Part shown: positions 7,489 through 15,491 of the stretch, in pieces
How the letters are laid out: every line of letters begins with the position of its first letter
Numbering within the stretch: position 1 is the first letter of the stretch
Assembly: GCA_947631655.1 (NCBI GenBank)
Contig: CANRME010000013.1
Location: forward strand, 1 to 18,993
Origin: an uncultured Bacilli bacterium
Lineage (GTDB): Bacteria; Bacillota_I; Bacilli_A; RF39; UBA660
Direction: 5' to 3'
Length of the DNA stretch: 18,993 bases
Position numbers and translations under genes: made by a program
Notes under the pieces: generated by a model
What the model was told of the DNA's origin: nothing
Database searches by the model: none
What the model saw: the letters and a program-made list of their open reading frames with translations, nothing else

Positions 7489-8751
7489 TTATGATGCTTC
7501 ATAAACATTTAGATGTTCTTTAGTTTTTTCCCAAGATGTGGTACTATAATAATATTCATTTTGCATTCTTTCTTTAGCATTTTTTTGAGGGATGGTTATT
7601 TTTACTTCCTCCGCATTTTCTTCAATATAGAAAGATTTTATATTATTCCATCTTTCATCGTAATTATTAAAGTATAGTTTTAATGGAGCGATTAATTCAT
7701 CTCCAGCATAAGAAATAATATGTAACTCTAAATTATTAGCATATACTATATAATTACTAAAAATATTTAAGTAGTCAATATTTTCTTTATTGATTATTTT
7801 TTCACCCATTAGGTTATATAATTCATAATTAGTTTTTAAAGTATCTTTATCAGTGGTATTAATTCCAATTACATAATTATCATCATATTTATAAGTAGCG
7901 GTGATTTGTTTAGTAAAAGGAACGCTATATTCATTAGTTTCAATGTTTAGAGTAAACCACTCATTTCCTTTCTTTAAAATATATAATTTAGTATTGCTAT
8001 CATACTTAATATAATCATACTCAAAAGGAATTTTATTAGTAACTTTGCCTAATATTACTTGGTCAATTCCCCATAAACCATTCTTTTTCGCAATATATTT
8101 AGAATTATCAATATGTCCTAGTTCTTCTTCTAAAGTAGTATAGCGTATGCCTTCATAAGCTGCAATAAGTCGATTAGCTTTTAAGTCTAATAAATAAGTA
8201 ATTGGTTCTTCAACAGGCGTATTTTTACTACGATGATCATCTATAAAAACGTAACGTTTATCAATGATACTCATCGAATTATTCTCATAAGGATTGGCAT
8301 CATACTCTAAACCAACATTTTGGGCGATAGAGCAATCTTCTTCGCTATTTAAACATTTATAAGTTCCTAATAATTCTTCTTCATCATAAAAGTATAAAAT
8401 GCTTCTAAATTTTGCTAATTTATCAGGATTACTAGGAATTTCATATTCTTCTAATTCGGGTAAGTTATCTTCATTTTCTCTAATTAATTCATTATCATAT
8501 TTAATTTTACTCCAAAAAGGAGCAATTTCATTATCAGTAATCGTTTCTCTTCGGTATTCCCGGTAAATCCACCCTAAAGAAATGTATTCTTTTACCGTAC
8601 CATCATCATACTCTTTTTCTCTTACATTTATAACAATTAAGGGTTTTTCGCTATTTTTAGAGCGATTATAATCTATTAAAAATAAAACTAAATAACCAAT
8701 AAATAAAACAAGTAAACAAATTTCAATAATTCTTTTTGTTTTTTTCTTCAT
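7489..8751 (-). CDS. Membrane-anchored extracellular protein with a WG-like repeat, function unknown
   Basis: The 420 residues begin with a Lys/Arg-rich tip and a single hydrophobic helix (about 8-26, ICLLVLFIGYLVLFLI), so the rest is probably extracellular and tethered as a type II membrane protein. No lipobox or cleavage site is evident. Around residues 219-250, YIAKKNGLWGID followed by KIPFEYDYIKY resembles one WG repeat (KNGLWG...IPFEYD), and beta-rich Tyr/Asn-rich sequence surrounds it. Residues 57-80 (SLGWIYREYRRETITDNEI) form another distinctive block that I cannot place in a family. The only Cys pair is 133/140, which could form a disulphide. It is flanked by a strong terminator upstream and the hisS promoter downstream, so it is probably monocistronic. 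A GGTGA Shine-Dalgarno lies seven to eight bases before the ATG. Binding or structural roles are possible but not shown. Confidence 0.8.
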   Translation of the reverse strand: MKKKTKRIIEICLLVLFIGYLVLFLIDYNRSKNSEKPLIVINVREKEYDDGTVKEYISLGWIYREYRRETITDNEIAPFWSKIKYDNELIRENEDNLPELEEYEIPSNPDKLAKFRSILYFYDEEELLGTYKCLNSEEDCSIAQNVGLEYDANPYENNSMSIIDKRYVFIDDHRSKNTPVEEPITYLLDLKANRLIAAYEGIRYTTLEEELGHIDNSKYIAKKNGLWGIDQVILGKVTNKIPFEYDYIKYDSNTKLYILKKGNEWFTLNIETNEYSVPFTKQITATYKYDDNYVIGINTTDKDTLKTNYELYNLMGEKIINKENIDYLNIFSNYIVYANNLELHIISYAGDELIAPLKLYFNNYDERWNNIKSFYIEENAEEVKITIPQKNAKERMQNEYYYSTTSWEKTKEHLNVYEAS

Positions 8752-8790
8752 TTTAGATTCACCGTAATCATTTTATCATAAAGTAAGGAA

Positions 8791-8823
8791 AAATAAAAGA
8801 ATTAAAGTATAACTCTAATTCTT
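8791..8823 (-). terminator. Strong intrinsic terminator of the four-paralogue array
   Basis: On the minus strand AAGAATTAGAGT and ACTTTAATTCTT (8823-8797) form a 12-base-pair stem, including one G-T pair, closing a TAT loop. TTATTTTT follows. The stop codon TAG of the upstream gene lies in the 5' arm of the stem. Confidence 0.85.
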
Positions 8824-9777
8824 AGGTATTCTATATCTTCCTAATTTTCTTCCAACTTGCATTACAGGTACACTAGTATCTAAAGTAGGAGTTTGGGCAT
8901 CTAAGACCAAATCACTACCCATAACTTTTGATTCAACTAATTTTTCACTACGATATAGTTTTTGATTTTCTAAAATCACTCTTCTTATATCGGCTAAACG
9001 CGATTCATAACTAACAAAAATTAATTTAGGTTTAATGCTATCATTAGGTAGAGCTTTAGTTTCTCTTTCTTCTTGTAAAAATTCCGCATTCAATTTAACT
9101 AAAGCTTCTTGTTCCTTAATGCAATTAGGATAAGGTTCTTTATTAATTAATTCCAAACATGCAGCGATTTTTAAGCTTAATTCCGCTACTTTGGCATGAA
9201 CTTCATTATTTTCTAATGATTCTTTTTCGAGTGTAACTCCTAATTTGTCTTCGATATTATCTAAAACTTTTTGATATTCTTTTTTACCTACTTGATATGG
9301 TTTATGATATAACTCATAGAAATAAGGTAAGCCGATAGAATTTATAATAGCTAATATCGTAGCAAAGGTAAAACTTATTCCTCCAAATAATAGGAAGCTT
9401 GCTATTCCAATACCCCATTTTATTTTTTTATAGTTCTTTTTAAGAACAATATTTTTAATGTAATCTTCTCTCTTCATTTTTTTAGGTATATATAGTTCTT
9501 CATACTCTACGGCTTCATTTAAATAAGCATTACGATAATAAGCTATATAATCATCTTGATGAGTAAGAATATTCTTTTTAGCTTTTTTTAATTCAGTTTT
9601 AGCATTTACACTATACTTACCATCTAAGTAATTTTCTTTGGTAACATTATTAATTAAAGTAAGGTTTTTTCTTACAAATTCCTCATTACCACTAAGTTCA
9701 TTAGTTTTAAAAGCTCTTGTTATATCATCGACAAAATTTAACGCAAAATCTTTAACATTTAATAAAAAATTTTTCAT
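8815..9777 (-). CDS. Paralogous membrane protein 4 (divergent member of the LDTS-tail family)
   Basis: This 320-residue protein belongs with the three genes upstream. It has an N-terminal helical domain (about 30-118) with the shared pattern ENYL...HQDDYIAYYRNAYL and a hydrophobic stretch (about 121-149) long enough for one or two membrane helices. A long helical region and the tail TPTLDTSVPVMQVGRKL (296-312) follow. It is the most divergent member: the tail keeps LDTSV but lacks the VEL that follows in the others, and it has an N-terminal extension of about 30 residues. Unlike the others, it is separated from its neighbour by 82 bases holding a consensus promoter, so it can be expressed independently. 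The start has an AGGGGG Shine-Dalgarno. The family is unrecognised; no enzymatic motif is visible. Confidence 0.78.
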   Translation of the reverse strand: MKNFLLNVKDFALNFVDDITRAFKTNELSGNEEFVRKNLTLINNVTKENYLDGKYSVNAKTELKKAKKNILTHQDDYIAYYRNAYLNEAVEYEELYIPKKMKREDYIKNIVLKKNYKKIKWGIGIASFLLFGGISFTFATILAIINSIGLPYFYELYHKPYQVGKKEYQKVLDNIEDKLGVTLEKESLENNEVHAKVAELSLKIAACLELINKEPYPNCIKEQEALVKLNAEFLQEERETKALPNDSIKPKLIFVSYESRLADIRRVILENQKLYRSEKLVESKVMGSDLVLDAQTPTLDTSVPVMQVGRKLGRYRIPKN

Positions 9778-9821
9778 AATATTTCCCCCTTTTTAAAGTT
9801 TAACCCCCAGTTGTTATATAA

Positions 9822-9850
9822 ATTATAACACATTTACATTTACTTGTCAA
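9822..9850 (-). promoter_or_regulatory. Consensus sigma-A promoter for paralogue 4
   Basis: On the minus strand a perfect TTGACA (9850-9845), a 17-base spacer and a perfect TATAAT (9827-9822), with TG one base upstream of the -10. The -35 begins 10 bases after the stop of paralogue 3. The element closely resembles the promoter at 17052-17080, including much of the spacer. Confidence 0.85.
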
Positions 9851-9859
9851 ATTTAATGC

Positions 9860-10759
9860 CTATTTATTTAATTTTCTATCTAATTTTAACTTTGCATCTA
9901 AAGCCGTATCTAATTCTACTATGCTAGTATCTAACTTAGTAATATCCCCAAAAGTATCCGATAAAACTTCGATATTTTTATTTTTTTTATGAGATACTTC
10001 TATTTCTTCTTCTACCATAATTAATTCTTTATATAACTTTTCGATTTCTTTATTATCTTTTAAAGTGGGACTTGGTATTTTGCTACTCATATCCGCTCTA
10101 AAAGTATACTCGATATACTCTTTAGCAATCGCTATTAATTTATCACGAAAAAGGGCTTTATCATGGGCATCTAAACCTTCTAATTTAGCTTTATCTTTAA
10201 CAATCTCTCTAATAAAACTATCAATTTTATATAAAGATTCAGTATTTTTAACTTCTACTTTAGGATTCATATCAAGTTCTTGTTCTTTTATAAATGCTAT
10301 TTTATCTTTTATATTGTCTTCCACCCTAGCATGATTAGATATACTATAAACTAATGGTTTTATAAAAAGCTGGTACCATAAATAAGAGGTAAAAAATGCT
10401 CCGGCTGGTATCAAAGCGTTGGCCACCGTAAATATTGGGGTTATTGCTAAAATTCCCCACAATACAAAAGCTATTACAAACCATCCCATCCATAATCCGA
10501 CTGTAAAAAACTCAAATAATACATTTTCTTCATAAGTTTTAGTATCTTTTTCATTAATCTTAACTTTTCGATTTAAATAATATTTAAAAGAATGAATAAT
10601 AAAGTCTAATTTATGTTTATGTAATTTTTCTTGAGCATAGGTTAATTCATTCTTAGCTTCTTCTAAATTAATATTATTTATATAATTGTCATCTAATACT
10701 TTATTAATCTTAGGTAGTAAGCCTTCTACGATATAATCATTTCCTATCTTACTCATCAT
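9860..10759 (-). CDS. Paralogous membrane protein 3 (LDTS-tail family)
   Basis: 299 residues in the same layout as its neighbours. An N-terminal helical domain (about 1-80, with LHKHKLDFIIHSF matching the HRDYLQKYKKDFIAYF region of paralogue 1) is followed by two adjacent hydrophobic helices (about 85-108 and 110-134) joined by a short loop. A long coiled-coil-like region follows (about 145-265, with IDSFIREIV and AKEYIEY blocks). The terminal motif is DITKLDTSIVELDT (272-285), then LDRKL. With a hairpin of two helices, both large domains would face the same side, most likely the cytoplasm. It overlaps the end of paralogue 2 by 11 bases; the second ATG at 10756 is an equally good start. I do not recognise the family. 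Confidence 0.78.
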   Translation of the reverse strand: MMSKIGNDYIVEGLLPKINKVLDDNYINNINLEEAKNELTYAQEKLHKHKLDFIIHSFKYYLNRKVKINEKDTKTYEENVLFEFFTVGLWMGWFVIAFVLWGILAITPIFTVANALIPAGAFFTSYLWYQLFIKPLVYSISNHARVEDNIKDKIAFIKEQELDMNPKVEVKNTESLYKIDSFIREIVKDKAKLEGLDAHDKALFRDKLIAIAKEYIEYTFRADMSSKIPSPTLKDNKEIEKLYKELIMVEEEIEVSHKKNKNIEVLSDTFGDITKLDTSIVELDTALDAKLKLDRKLNK

Positions 10760-11636
10760 AAAAATTTAACTTCCTTTTTAAAATAGCTGGAGTATCTTCA
10801 TTATAACTTTCCCTAAAACCTGTATCTAACTCAACGCTACTCCGATCTAACGTGGTAAGAGGAGCGAATTCACTTTCTAAAGCACTCTCATCACTAGCGA
10901 TTTTTGCTTTAGCTATAGCATCATTTTCAATATCAATTAATTCTCTTTGTAAAGCAATAGTATCTTCATTAGTTGTTAGATTAATTACTTCATCTAAAGC
11001 GATTTCCTTTCGTAATAGAGCAAAATATTTTTCAGAAATCTCTTTAATTTTTAATAAGTCTTGTTCTTTATCTGGGTAATTTAAAGATTTGATTTTTATA
11101 ATAGTTTCCTTTAACATTCTTACAAAACTATCATTAATTTTTTTGTTTTCGGTTACTTTTTGTTCTAAAATCATACCTTTTTCTAATTGGTCATTATTGA
11201 TTATTTCTAATTTAGCATTAAGATTTTCTAAATAATCCTTATAAGTACTTTTCCCTTTAATATTAGGAATTATTTTCCAACACAAAGCACTTGGAGTAAC
11301 AAAACCAAGGGCGATGATTGTGATAATATTTTTAAAAAATATGGGTTGCGCTGATTGTAATGAGGAAATAATATATGTTAAAAGAATGATGAGTCCTATT
11401 AATCCCCATACAATCCAGGTACCTGCTACACCTGTAGTAATTCCTTCAAGTATAAAATAGGATTCATAATCGCTTTTATATTTTTCTAAATAAGCTTTTT
11501 GACTTTTTATTAAATTTATAATTTCATCTTTATGCTTTTGGTATTCAATACCAAAATATTCTTCTTCTAGAAAATCATCTTCTAAAATTTTTCCTAAAGT
11601 TTCTATATTTCTTTCTATTAATTCTTCATTCTTCAT
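10749..11636 (-). CDS. Paralogous membrane protein 2 (LDTS-tail family)
   Basis: 295 residues. It begins MKNEELIERN, almost the same as paralogue 1 (MKNEELVKDY). The N-terminal helical domain contains EDDFLEEEY and YLEKYKSDYESYF; two hydrophobic helices follow (about 68-91 and 99-123). KLEIIN (142-147) opens the helical C-terminal region, as KLEIIK does in paralogue 1. The tail reads TTLDRSSVELDT (261-272) and ends with LKRKL, with an inserted acidic stretch between. It lies 16 bases after paralogue 1, with a GAGGGAG Shine-Dalgarno, and overlaps paralogue 3. No catalytic motif, signal peptide or nucleotide-binding loop is visible. A membrane scaffold or receptor-like role is conceivable but unsupported. 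Confidence 0.78.
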   Translation of the reverse strand: MKNEELIERNIETLGKILEDDFLEEEYFGIEYQKHKDEIINLIKSQKAYLEKYKSDYESYFILEGITTGVAGTWIVWGLIGLIILLTYIISSLQSAQPIFFKNIITIIALGFVTPSALCWKIIPNIKGKSTYKDYLENLNAKLEIINNDQLEKGMILEQKVTENKKINDSFVRMLKETIIKIKSLNYPDKEQDLLKIKEISEKYFALLRKEIALDEVINLTTNEDTIALQRELIDIENDAIAKAKIASDESALESEFAPLTTLDRSSVELDTGFRESYNEDTPAILKRKLNFYDE

Positions 11637-11652
11637 GATAACTCCCTCACAT

Positions 11653-12546
11653 CTATTTTAATGTTCTTTTTAATTCTGGTCCAGTTATATTAGAGTTTAA
11701 TTCCACAACACTCGTATCTAACTTGGTAATATCTACTCCAAAAGCTTCTTCTAAAGCACTTTCATTAATCTCTTGTTCATTTGTAATTTTTTTAAGTTCA
11801 TTTATTTCTAATTCAATCTCATTTAATCTTTTATTAAATTTAACCATTTCTTCATTAGTTTCTAAAATTATTCCTTTATTTTTCGAACTAGTAACAATAT
11901 ATTCCATATAATCTTTAGATAGTTTAACTAATTCTATTTTTATTCTTTGTTGATCTTCTTCTTTTAAACTCTCTAACTCATTTTTATAACTAATAATTAG
12001 TTTAATAAAACTATCTACACCATTTAGAGATTTGTCTTCTTTTTTAGTTTCTTTAATAGCATTTTCTCTTTGATAATTTTTAATTATTTCTAACTTAGTA
12101 CTAATATTATTTAAATAAGCATTATATCTTTTATGACTTTTGTATATTGGTAATATAACTCGTTCATAGATAGTTGGTAAGATAATGAAACCAGCATAAA
12201 TAGCTAAAACTTGAGGATTATAACCGCCATGTAAATATATATCATGATGAAGTAATTGATGAAGTAATAAATATCCTATAGTAGTAACAATACCTACAGT
12301 AGCACAGGAAATGGAAAAAGCAAAAGGATTTATTTCTTTTTTACATTGATATATATAATCTTTTCTAAAATAAGCAATAAAATCTTTTTTATACTTTTGT
12401 AAGTAATCTCTGTGTAAAGTTAAATTATTTAAAGTATTTTTCTTACATTCTGGGCTTTTATCATAATACTTTCTTTGTAAGTAATCATCATGAGTCATCA
12501 TTTCAATATCCGCAGTATAATCTTTAACTAATTCTTCATTTTTCAT
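11653..12546 (-). CDS. Paralogous membrane protein 1 (LDTS-tail family)
   Basis: 297 residues. Domains in order: an N-terminal helical region (1-70) with THDDYLQRKYY and HRDYLQKYKKDFIAYFRKDY; hydrophobic helices at about 74-97 and 111-133 joined by a His-rich loop (HQLLHHDIYLHGG); then a helical/coiled-coil region (140-265) with KLEIIKNYQ, VDSFIKLII and KLSKDYMEYI. The tail is DITKLDTSVVELN (272-284), followed by ELKRTLK. It starts 24 bases after the dtd stop behind an AGGAGG Shine-Dalgarno, with no terminator between, so the array is probably cotranscribed with comN-rel-dtd. The family is unrecognised. The four members are clearly diverged (conserved patterns rather than long identities), so the duplications are old. 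Confidence 0.8.
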   Translation of the reverse strand: MKNEELVKDYTADIEMMTHDDYLQRKYYDKSPECKKNTLNNLTLHRDYLQKYKKDFIAYFRKDYIYQCKKEINPFAFSISCATVGIVTTIGYLLLHQLLHHDIYLHGGYNPQVLAIYAGFIILPTIYERVILPIYKSHKRYNAYLNNISTKLEIIKNYQRENAIKETKKEDKSLNGVDSFIKLIISYKNELESLKEEDQQRIKIELVKLSKDYMEYIVTSSKNKGIILETNEEMVKFNKRLNEIELEINELKKITNEQEINESALEEAFGVDITKLDTSVVELNSNITGPELKRTLK

Positions 12547-12570
12547 AACCGAAACCTCCTAATAATTTGT

Positions 12571-13014
12571 TTATTTATTTTCCGTATCAATGATAATGGT
12601 AACTGGTCCGTCGTTAGTAATATTTAGAGTCATATCAGCGCCGAATACACCAGTATAAGTAGGAATATATTCTTGTAATTTTTTGGTAAATATATCAAAC
12701 ATAGCATTTGCTTCATCATGTTTCATGCTTTTGATATAAGATGGTCTTGCTCCTTTTTTAGTATCAGCATATAGTGTAAATTGACTTACTAATAAAATAC
12801 TTCCTCCAATATCTTGGACACTTTTATTCATAACACCATTTTCATCATCAAAAATGCGTAAAGTAAGAAGTTTTTTGATAATGTAATCCATATCAGTTTC
12901 GGAGTCTCCATCCGTAAAACAAGCTAAAACTACCAAACCTTTATCAATTTTAGATACACATTTATTATCTACTACAACACTACTTTCTTTACTTCTTTGG
13001 ATTACAACTTTCAT
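12571..13014 (-). CDS. dtd: D-aminoacyl-tRNA deacylase
   Basis: DTD removes D-amino acids, and glycine from tRNA(Ala), mischarged onto tRNA, as a homodimer that uses a cross-subunit Gly-cisPro motif. The 147 residues match the family length. MKVVIQR opens the protein, VSQFTLYAD (76-84) is the catalytic-pocket motif, KGARPSY (87-93) and NDGPVTI (134-140) are the other conserved blocks, and the Gly136-Pro137 pair is present. Its ATG overlaps the stop of the rel homologue by one base (TAATG), so translation is probably coupled. rel-dtd adjacency is common in Firmicutes. Confidence 0.96.
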   Translation of the reverse strand: MKVVIQRSKESSVVVDNKCVSKIDKGLVVLACFTDGDSETDMDYIIKKLLTLRIFDDENGVMNKSVQDIGGSILLVSQFTLYADTKKGARPSYIKSMKHDEANAMFDIFTKKLQEYIPTYTGVFGADMTLNITNDGPVTIIIDTENK

Positions 13015-15161
13015 TAGTTACCTTTTCTTTCTATTTTAGCAATATATTTAGCTTTTTCTAAATTAACAATTAAATTATCTAATTCGTTCTTATCTTTTAC
13101 TTTTAGAGTTATTTCATAGCGTAGATGATCATTTATTTCTCTAGTTTTAACATTATTTACATATATACCTTTACTAGTTATTAAATTAATAATTTCACTT
13201 AAATAATCTTTACCTATATATAAATCTATATAGACCGTAGATAAGTAAGTAGTACCAATTTTTTCACCCCAAGAAACATTTATTAAACGATTTTTGTTAT
13301 AGATATTTTGACAATTAGAACGATGGACAGTTATACCTTCACCTTGCGTAATATACCCGATAATATTATCACCATAAACGGGTTCACAACATTTAGCTAA
13401 GTTTACTTTAATATCTTTTGTGCCACCGACCGTAATATCACTTTTGTAATCAATTTTTTTATCTTTATTAGATTGTAATTTATTTAATAAAACATCTTTA
13501 ATATCGGTTTTATCTTCATAGATTAAATTATAGATAAAACTAGGAGTATAACGCAAAGACCCAATAGATAGATAAATATCTTCCAAATCACTCATATGTA
13601 AGTCTTTCTTTAATTTCGCAATATTATCATTAGTTAAAACATCTTCTTTACTTAAATGTCTTTTACGTAAATCTTGTAAGAATAATTCTTCACCTTTTTT
13701 AATATATTGTTCTTTTTCTTGCTTACTAAAATACGCTTTAATTTTGTTTTTGGCTTGTGGCGTTTTAACAATTTTTAACCATTCTTTTTTCGGCGTACTA
13801 TTTGGGTTAGTCATGATCTTAACAATATCATCATCTTGTAATTCATAATCAATTGGTACAATGGCATCGTTAACAATAGCACCCACCAAAGTATCTCCGA
13901 CTTTAGAGTGAATGCGGTACGCAAAATCAATCGGAGTACTATTTTTAGGAAGTTCTACCACATCCCCTTTAGGAGTAAAACAGTAAATACTTTCTTGTAA
14001 AATCTCACTATCAATGGTTTTGGCAAATTCTTCGGCACTATCATTTTTACTAGCATCGATTAAATTTCTAAACATCTCTAATTTTTGTTCTAAGACATTT
14101 TGGAATTTACTTTTACCTTTTTCTTTATATGACCAATGGGAAGCGATACCTTTTTCCGCAATTTCATCCATTTCATAGGTTCTTACTTGAATTTCAAAGG
14201 TTTGACCTTCAACGCCAAAGACCGTAGTATGCAAAGATTGATACATATTTTCTTTCGGCATAGCAATATAATCCTTAAATCTCTTAGGAATAGGACGGAA
14301 TTTAGAGTGAATTAAACCAATAGTTAAATAACAATCACTTTCCGTATCGACAAATACTCTTAAAGCTAAAATATCATAAATATTATTCCAGGTTTTTCCT
14401 TTAGCAAGTTTTTGATAGATACTATGGACACTTTTAACTCGTGATTTGATTTTAAATTTAATACCATGTTCTGTTAAAAGTTCACTTATTTCTTCTTGCA
14501 TTTCGCCTAAATATTCATTTAGTTCTTCCCTGGAAGCATCTAGGTGATTAATAATATCATCGTAAACATCAGGGTTTAAATATTTTAAAGATAAGTCTTC
14601 TAACTCACTTTTAATAGAATTAATACCTAAACGGTGAGCAATGGGAATTAAAACAGACATTGTTTCTTTCGCTTTATTTTTTTGTTCCTCTGGTGTTAAA
14701 GCCCAAATTGTCCGCATGTTATGAAGACGGTCAGCTAATTTTATAAATAAAACTCTTACATCTTCACTCATGCCAACTAAAACTTTTCGTAAATTAACCG
14801 CCGATGAATCTTTATCATCTTGTAAAGCCATTTTATTTATTTTACTTAGACAATCAACTATTTTAGATACATCTTCTCCAAATAGTTCTTTAATTTCTTC
14901 TTTAGTAGCATTACCATGATTAATAGTTTCATGAACTAAAGAAGCAATAATAGTTTCATAATCAACATTTAAATTAGCTAAAATATAAGCCACATTCAAA
15001 GGATGGGTTATATAATCTGCGCCATTTTTACGAGTTTTACCTTTATGGTTTTCTTGAGCGTACTCGTAAGCTTTATCAATTTTTTCTAATTCATTCTTAT
15101 CTGTTATATAAGTTAAACTTTCTTTTAATTCTTCATAAGTTGTAATTTCTTTTTTCATCAA
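13014..15161 (-). CDS. rel: Long RelA/SpoT homologue, (p)ppGpp synthetase with a substituted hydrolase site
   Basis: The full multidomain Rel architecture is present in 715 residues: HD hydrolase (about 25-200), synthetase (about 235-345), TGS (about 390-452), helical domain, a zinc-finger-like CC...H..C segment (591-617) and a C-terminal ACT domain (about 640-713). The synthetase core looks intact, with RFKDYIAMPKENMYQSLHTT (294-313) and the catalytic Glu323 in EIQVRT. RFKD is the RxKD form found in bifunctional Rel rather than the ExDD form of RelA. The hydrolase keeps Arg44, His53, His77, Asp144 and Asn148. But the HDxxED motif reads HETINH, so Asp78 is Glu, Glu81 is Asn and Asp82 is His. 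Numbering uses the TTG at 15161; the ATG at 15158 is an equally possible start. An AAAGGA Shine-Dalgarno lies in the end of the upstream gene. Confidence 0.94.
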   Translation of the reverse strand: MMKKEITTYEELKESLTYITDKNELEKIDKAYEYAQENHKGKTRKNGADYITHPLNVAYILANLNVDYETIIASLVHETINHGNATKEEIKELFGEDVSKIVDCLSKINKMALQDDKDSSAVNLRKVLVGMSEDVRVLFIKLADRLHNMRTIWALTPEEQKNKAKETMSVLIPIAHRLGINSIKSELEDLSLKYLNPDVYDDIINHLDASREELNEYLGEMQEEISELLTEHGIKFKIKSRVKSVHSIYQKLAKGKTWNNIYDILALRVFVDTESDCYLTIGLIHSKFRPIPKRFKDYIAMPKENMYQSLHTTVFGVEGQTFEIQVRTYEMDEIAEKGIASHWSYKEKGKSKFQNVLEQKLEMFRNLIDASKNDSAEEFAKTIDSEILQESIYCFTPKGDVVELPKNSTPIDFAYRIHSKVGDTLVGAIVNDAIVPIDYELQDDDIVKIMTNPNSTPKKEWLKIVKTPQAKNKIKAYFSKQEKEQYIKKGEELFLQDLRKRHLSKEDVLTNDNIAKLKKDLHMSDLEDIYLSIGSLRYTPSFIYNLIYEDKTDIKDVLLNKLQSNKDKKIDYKSDITVGGTKDIKVNLAKCCEPVYGDNIIGYITQGEGITVHRSNCQNIYNKNRLINVSWGEKIGTTYLSTVYIDLYIGKDYLSEIINLITSKGIYVNNVKTREINDHLRYEITLKVKDKNELDNLIVNLEKAKYIAKIERKGN

Positions 15162-15165
15162 GTAA

Positions 15166-15417
15166 TCAATCCTTTTCCTTTATTTTTTTATTTAATAAAT
15201 ATTCATCAATTTCATCATTAGAGGTTAAAAGTATATCACTAACTAAATCACATAAACGTAAATTATCTTTATTACACCAGACACTATCTTTAAAATAAGA
15301 CCAAATATCTTCTTTAGTAATATAGACTCTACCTAAAGTAATAAATTCTTTTTCTTTAGTAGTTAATACTGGTAATAATAAATTATGTAATTTATTTAAA
15401 ATACTTTCTTTATCCAT
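15166..15417 (-). CDS. ComN-like post-transcriptional regulator (Post_transc_reg family)
   Basis: A small soluble 83-residue protein. The pattern KEKEFITLGRVYITKEDIW, then SYFKDSVW, then LCDLVSDIL and a DEIDEYL tail fits the ComN (YrzD) family, where an E-x-L-W...L...KW core precedes an ELV-x-DIL helix. In B. subtilis ComN affects the localisation and stability of comE mRNA. Context supports the call: as I recall, comN lies beside spoVB in B. subtilis, and here the SpoVB-like gene diverges from it across 74 bases. It opens the rel-dtd operon; its stop is four bases before the rel start and contains the rel Shine-Dalgarno. The assignment rests on pattern and synteny, not on an alignment. Confidence 0.6.
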   Translation of the reverse strand: MDKESILNKLHNLLLPVLTTKEKEFITLGRVYITKEDIWSYFKDSVWCNKDNLRLCDLVSDILLTSNDEIDEYLLNKKIKEKD

Positions 15418-15491
15418 AAAAATACCTCTAAATAAAAATTTAATTCATATATTTATTATATATCAAAAATTTTAATATTTAAAGGTGAAAT
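15418..15491. promoter_or_regulatory. Divergent promoter region between comN-like and spoVB-like genes
   Basis: 74 bases of almost pure A+T. Shine-Dalgarno sequences point both ways: AGAGGT toward 15417 on the minus strand and AAAGGTG toward 15492 on the plus strand. TATAAT-like and TTGATA-like strings occur, but several overlap, so I cannot fix which ones are used. Confidence 0.5.

Noticed and set aside
10065..11911. Plus-strand open frames opposite the paralogue array, with Leu/Ser-rich hydrophobic products.
   Set aside because: They are complements of Lys/Glu-rich coiled-coil coding sequence. None has a convincing ribosome site or promoter.
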